From Cycas panzhihuaensis (lineage: Eukaryota > Cycadophyta): a stretch of 64,000 nucleotides of DNA. Made by a program: the position numbers and the translations under genes. The notes under the pieces were generated by a model. That model saw only the letters and a list, made by a program, of their open reading frames with translations. It ran no database searches and was not told the origin of the DNA. Where the stretch lies: NCBI GenBank assembly GCA_023213395.1, contig CM041465.1, forward strand, positions 236,537,741 through 236,601,740, read 5' to 3'. Below, one piece after another: positions 59,177 through 64,000 of this stretch. Numbering within the stretch: the stretch's first letter is position 1; every line of letters starts with the position of its first letter.

Positions 59177-59836
59177 GTTAAGTAATGTGACAACAATGGT
59201 TAGAGGCTAAATTTTTAACATGTTAGCAGTGCAATTTCCCCCCCAAATCTTCCTCAGGGGGTTCCAAGGGGGGCACCCCTTGGCCAGGGGGGCACCCCTT
59301 GGCCAGGGGGGTGCAAGGGGTGTGGAATGCCCCCCATAAAGAGGGGGTTTGGAGGCAATAGTCCACAACCCAAAAATTTAGCACTGGAAAGTATATTAAA
59401 TTGTAAAGAGAATGAGGGTCATTCGCTCAAAATACCCTAGATTCTACGGTCGAGATTTGTGCCTTGAATGACCTCTCATATAGCCTGATTTAGGGTATTT
59501 TTCATTATGTTAATAGTGTTCAATGTATTGTGAGGAGTTGGGTAGCTGGTTATTGTTGCTATGAGCACTCTGCTATAGGATTATGTACATTTTCTCTATT
59601 CTACAATAATAAATATTAATACCTTTCCTATGTGGATGTTTCCTTAGCACACTGCTAGGGTTTTATCATGTTATATCAGGTGTACATATGATGCTTGGAT
59701 TTCTTGTTTATTTTATTGTTTTATCTTTGGTTTAAGAACTTACATGTTAAAATTTAGTTTCTATTCCTATAACTAGTTGCAAGAATAGTTTAGATCTTGG
59801 TGGCAGTTTAAGGGTTGGGACCTTATCTTCTCAACA
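59177..59836 (+). repeat. 5' LTR of copia A2
   Basis: 660 bp, tgttaagtaa to cttctcaaca, with normal TG...CA ends. It contains a G-run block at 59257-59352. Confidence 0.94.
59257..59352 (+). repeat. G-run block with 19-bp tandem repeat in copia A2 LTR
   Basis: ggggggcaccccttggcca occurs at 59268-59286 and 59287-59305, then the G6 run repeats at 59306. Runs of four or more G on the sense strand recur throughout, enough for a predicted G-quadruplex. Related G/C runs are in the LTRs of A1. Confidence 0.85.
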
Positions 59837-59838
59837 AA

Positions 59839-59850
59839 TGGTATTGGAGC
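59839..59850 (+). promoter_or_regulatory. Primer binding site of copia A2
   Basis: tggtattggagc, initiator-Met type with two changes, two bases after the 5' LTR. Confidence 0.82.
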
Positions 59851-59908
59851 TACTTTTAATTTTACAGCGAGTTTGTGAAGGTTTTAGTGTTAGCTTCTTC
59901 TACACCAA

Positions 59909-62900
59909 ATGGAGAAACTAGCAAGTGTAAAGTTTGAGGTGGAGAAATTCAATGGCAAGAATAACTTTGAGTTGTGGAAGTTGAAAGCATATGATGTTCT
60001 TGTACAACAAGGTTTATATAGAGATCTTATAGGCAAAATGAAGAAACCCACAGGGATGGACGATGACGAATGAGATGATCTAAATAAAAAGGCTGTTAGC
60101 ACAATATGATTGTGCTTGGCAGATAAAGTTCTATTTAACATCACAGGGGAGCAGACAACAATAGGATTATGGACCTGGTTAGAAGGCCTATATATGACCA
60201 AATCAGTGATGAATCAAATCTACTTGAAGAGGCAGCTATATTCATTACAAATGAAGGAAGGTACAAAAATTATTGATCATTTAAATATTTTCAATACTCT
60301 TATTTTTCAGTTGACTAGTATCGATGTCAAAATTGAGGATGAGGTCAAGGCTGTTATCTTATTATGCTCATTACCAGAATCTTGGGATAATATTGTCACC
60401 TCAATTAGTTTTAGCACTATAGATGAATTAGAATATGATTATGTTGTGAGTGCTTTGTTGATAGAAAAAGTATGGAGGAAGTCTAGTCTTGAAACCTCCA
60501 TACCAGAAGCTATGATAGCAAGTGGTAGAACAATTGATAGAGGACAAAACTCTAGGGATAGATCAAGGTCAAAGTCAAAAGGCAAGAAGAGTAAGCTCAG
60601 GTGTTGGCACTGTAATAAGACTAGTCACCTCAAGAAGGATTGTTACAAAAGAAAGGAGTTCTAGAAAAAGGAAGATCCTGTTAAGGAGGCTAATCATGTG
60701 GAGTTAAATCAAGGTATGGATGATGATGTCTTGGTTTGTTACAATATTTCCCATTATTACAATGACTAGTTATTAGATTCAGGTGCTTCACACCATCTGT
60801 GTCTACACAAGAGTTGGTTCTCATCATACTAACCTCTTGATGGTGGTGATGTGCTTATGAGAAATAAAGTTCCTTGTAAGATAGTGGGCATTGGTAGCAT
60901 CAAAATTAAAATGTTCGATGGTGTAGTGAGAACATTAATTAAGGTTATATATGTATTTGATCTGAAAATGAATCTCATTTCCTTGGGTGAACTAGATTCA
61001 GGTGGTTATAAGCATACAGGTCATGAAGGAGACTTAAAGGCGTCAAAGGGTGCCTTGGTTGTTATGAAAGCCTTAAAGAAAGGAGACCTTTATATTTTAG
61101 TGGGAAGTACAGTTATCAACCATACAACTACAACATCAAAGACTATAGAAGATCCAGCTCAGTTATAGCATCAGAGACTTGGGCACATGAGTGAGAGAGG
61201 ACTTAATATGTTAATAAACTATAAGTTACTTCTTAACTTACAACATTTAGATTTGGCTTTCTACAAATATTATATTTTTGGAAAGTAGTGTAGACTCAGG
61301 TTTAAAGTAAGGAGTCACACTAGTAAAGGTGTTCTGGATTACATACATTCAGATATGTGGGGACCATCCCCTATAATATCTTATGGAGGATCATTGTACT
61401 TTGTTACATTTATAGATGATTACTCTAGAAAGGTATGGGTCTATTTTTTAAAAAGGAAATATAAAGTTTTTAGTGTGTTTAAGTAGTTTAAGGCTCTAGT
61501 TGAGAACAACACTAGTAAGTTAATCGAATGTTTAAGAACTGATAATGGAGGTGAGTTTAACTCCTTGAAATTTGAGAACTATTATAGAGAAGTTGGGATT
61601 AAAAGGCATAAGACTACTAGCTATACTCCATAGTAAAATGGCATAGCTAAGCACATGAATAGGATACTCTTGGAAAGAGCAAGAAGCATGCTAAGTAATA
61701 CAGGCGTAGAGCATGGCTTATGGGCAAAAGCTATTCAAACAACTTGCTATCTAGTAAACAGGTCACCATCACTTGCAATAGATTGTGAGATTCCTAAAGA
61801 GGTATAGACTGGACATCCATATGACTATTCAAATTTAAAAGTTTTTTGTTATAATTCTTATGCCTTGACTAATAAAAGTAAACATTCAAAGTTAGACCCA
61901 AAATCCAAAATATATATCTTTGTTGGTTATGGTGATAAAGATGGTGTGAATGGATATAGGTTGTGGGATCCTACTGCCCACAAAATCACCATTAACAGAG
62001 ATGTTGTATTTGATAAATCTCCCCTTCTAAAATTAGACAGTGTAGAAGTTGAAGTAAAATAGGAGAAAAAAGTTGAACATCAATAAGTTAAGTTTGAAAC
62101 CCATCCATCTTTCAAATTGGAAGAGCAGGAAGATCTTTCTGAAGAAGAATTTATAATAGATTTACAAGAGTATGTGGACACTCCTTTGCCAACAGTTAGA
62201 AGATCTACACAAGTTAGTCATCCACCTAATAGGTACATCCCTTCTATTTCTATTGCTTTGGTTTCTAATAATGGTGAGCCTACATGTTATCAAGAAGTAG
62301 TAGATGATACCCATAGTAAGAAGTGGAAGAGAGCTATGCAAGAAGAGATAGATGCTTTGAAAAAAAATAATTCATGAGACTTGGTAGAACTTCCACATGG
62401 AAGGAAGACTATTGGTTGTAGGTGGGTTTTCAAAAAAAAAGTAGATGTTGATGGAAAGGTTGACAAATACAGGGCCAGATTGGTGGCTAAAGGCTTTGCA
62501 TAGAAAGCAGGTATTAACTTTCATGAGATCTTTTCATCAATTGTCAAACTAGTTTCAATTAGAGTGCCGTTAGCATTGGTAGTTTCTGTTGATTTAGAGT
62601 TGGAGTAGTTAGATGTAAAAGCAACTTTTCTACATGGAGATTTAGATGAGGAGATCTATATGGATTAGCCAGAAGGGTTTGTACAGGATGGCAGACAAAG
62701 ACGTATTTGCAGGCTCATGAAATCATTGTATGGCCTGAAGCAATCACCCAAGCAATGGTACAAGAAGTTTGATGCCTTCATAGAGAGCCAAAATTTTAAA
62801 AGAAGTGAGTATGATCATTGTGTTTACTTTGAATTCATAGATAATGGATTATTCATTATCTTGGTATTATATGTTCATGACATGTTAGTTGCAAGCAAGA

Positions 62901-63860
62901 GCATGGAAGAAATCAATAAGTTAAAGGCTCAATTGGCTAGGACTTTTGATATGAAGGATCTAGGAGTTGTAAAATAAATCTTAGGTATGGAGATACATAG
63001 AGATAGGAAAAATGGTAATCTATGGTTATTGCAATAGAAATATGTGGAGAAGGTGCTAACCAGGTTTGGTATGGAAAATGTGAAACCAGTGAGTATCCCA
63101 TTGGCTTCCCACTTCAAGATTTCTTCAAGTATGAGTCCTAGTAATGAAGAAGAAAAGGATTATAAGTCTCATGTGCCTTATGCTAGTGTAGTAGGAAGTT
63201 TGATATATGCCATGGTATGTACAAGACCTAACATTTCCAATGCAGTCAATGTAGTTAGCAAGTTTATGGCAAATCCAGGAAAGGAACATTGGGCAACGGT
63301 GAAATGGGTGCTTTGATATTTGAGAGGCAGAAGTGACTATTGCATCACCTTTGGAGGTATAGGTAATTAGGTTTATGGATATGTTGATTTAGATTTTACA
63401 GGAGATTTAGATAAGAGAAGGTCTACTTTAGGTTATGTATTCACTCTTACAAACGGTCCAGTTAGTTGGATGTCAAAATTGCATAACACAATTACATTAT
63501 TGACTATAGAAGTTGAATATGTTGTTGCAACATATGCTTGCAAAGAAGCAATTTAGTTATAGGGTCTATTAGATGAGCTTGAAAGGAAATATGAAAAGGT
63601 AAAGGTATTTTGTGACTGTCAAAGTGCCATTTACCTAGCCAAGAATCCAACTCATCATAGTAAGACAAAGTATATTACTCTTAAGTACGATTTTGTTAGA
63701 CATGTTGTGGAAGAAGGTGGAGTGGAACTTGAGAAGGTTAATACAAAACAAAATTATGCCGATATATTCTCAAAACCAGTACTATTAAAGAAGTTCAAAT
63801 GGAGTTTAACTTATCTTGGCTTGCAGAAAGGCGATGAAAGGTCGAGGAAATGTACCAGCT
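59909..63860 (+). pseudogene. Gag-pol polyprotein of copia A2
   Basis: Start ATG 59909. Gag to about 60663 with KFEVEKFNGKNNFELWKLK and an intact CCHC knuckle CWHCNKTSHLKKDC (about 60600). Protease LLDSGASHH (60770). GAG-pre-integrase to 61200. Integrase with SDMWGP, RTDNGGEF and, at the third acidic site, NGIAKHMNR with Lys for Glu. RT 62120-63050 with the catalytic box as YVHDML (first Asp lost). RNase H to 63860 with KRRSTLGYVFTL and ADIFSKPV. By eye 23 in-frame stops: about 15 TAG, 5 TAA and 3 TGA. The antisense frame 59890-60201 is a shadow. Confidence 0.92.
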
Positions 63861-63870
63861 AAATTATTGT

Positions 63871-63882
63871 CAAGGTGGAGAT
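63871..63882 (+). promoter_or_regulatory. Polypurine tract of copia A2
   Basis: caaggtggagat directly before the 3' LTR; same tract as A1. Confidence 0.87.
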
Positions 63883-64000
63883 TGTTAGGTAATGTGACAA
63901 CAATGATTGGAGGCTAAAATTTTGATATGTTAGTAGCGCATTTCCCCCCCCCCCAAACCTTCCTTGGGGGGTTCCAAAAGGGGCGAGAGCCCCCCTTGGC
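63883..64000 (+). repeat. 3' LTR of copia A2, first 118 bp
   Basis: Begins tgttaggtaatgtgac and continues past the window edge; collinear with 59177 onward, with longer C and G runs. Confidence 0.93.

Larger units (their letters stand above)
59177..64000 (+). mobile_element. Ty1/copia LTR retrotransposon A2 (right end beyond window)
   Basis: Same family as A1 but on the plus strand: LTR start TGTTAAGTAATG, PBS two bases after the LTR, copia-order polyprotein, PPT, and the first 118 bp of the 3' LTR. It is inserted in gag of Tat-like copy 2; the left target copy is aagag (59172-59176) and the same five bases are predicted after the 3' LTR. The available 118 bp of the two LTRs differ at roughly a dozen or more sites, so the insertion is old. 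Confidence 0.95.

Overview
The window looks like intergenic DNA from a large-genome seed plant. It consists almost entirely of nested, heavily decayed LTR retrotransposons with initiator-Met-type and Tat-type primer sites, and it includes a plant mobile domain gene. There are no ribosomal or tRNA genes, bacterial operons or CRISPR arrays. The age and depth of nesting, and stop codons dominated by TAG at former Gln or Trp codons, would suit a gymnosperm or another slowly purged genome. That is inference and I cannot name the species.

Layout, left to right. (1) 1-10010, minus strand: Tat-like Ty3/gypsy element copy 1, cut by the window start. It holds the tail of an antisense plant mobile domain ORF, then integrase, RNase H, RT, protease, gag, PBS and a 2.6-kb 5' LTR. 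(2) 10016-14098 and 19476-28194: AT-rich sequence, mostly unidentified, with several short tandem duplications. (3) 14104-19470, minus: Ty1/copia element A1, with TSD TTAAG. (4) About 24.5-26.0 kb: a GC- and CpG-rich island with a TATA-like box, a telo-box and a 47-codon ORF. This is the only stretch that looks like part of a host gene. (5) 28200-44850: a nest. A minus-strand chromovirus (M) is split by a solo LTR (29326-29668) and by a plus-strand chromovirus of the same family (P, 29684-43382). P is itself split in gag by a minus-strand copia (C, 31373-39047). TSDs support the solo LTR, P and C insertions. (6) 44856 to the right edge, minus: Tat-like copy 2, inserted in the RT of M. From its 3' end it reads: 2.9-kb LTR, polypurine tract, an (AT)n tract, a second RNase H, a gene-like plant mobile domain ORF on the opposite strand with its own TATA box and an intron, integrase, RNase H, two tandem RT domains (a recent 933-bp duplication), protease and gag. 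(7) 59177 to the right edge, plus: copia A2, same family as A1, inserted in the gag of copy 2.

Every retroelement polyprotein seen is broken by stops and frameshifts, so all coding calls inside them are pseudogenes. The most interesting feature is the composite Tat-like element that carries a spliced, promoter-bearing antisense plant mobile domain gene between its integrase and a displaced second RNase H. All domain calls are by eye from translations; all divergence figures are eye estimates.
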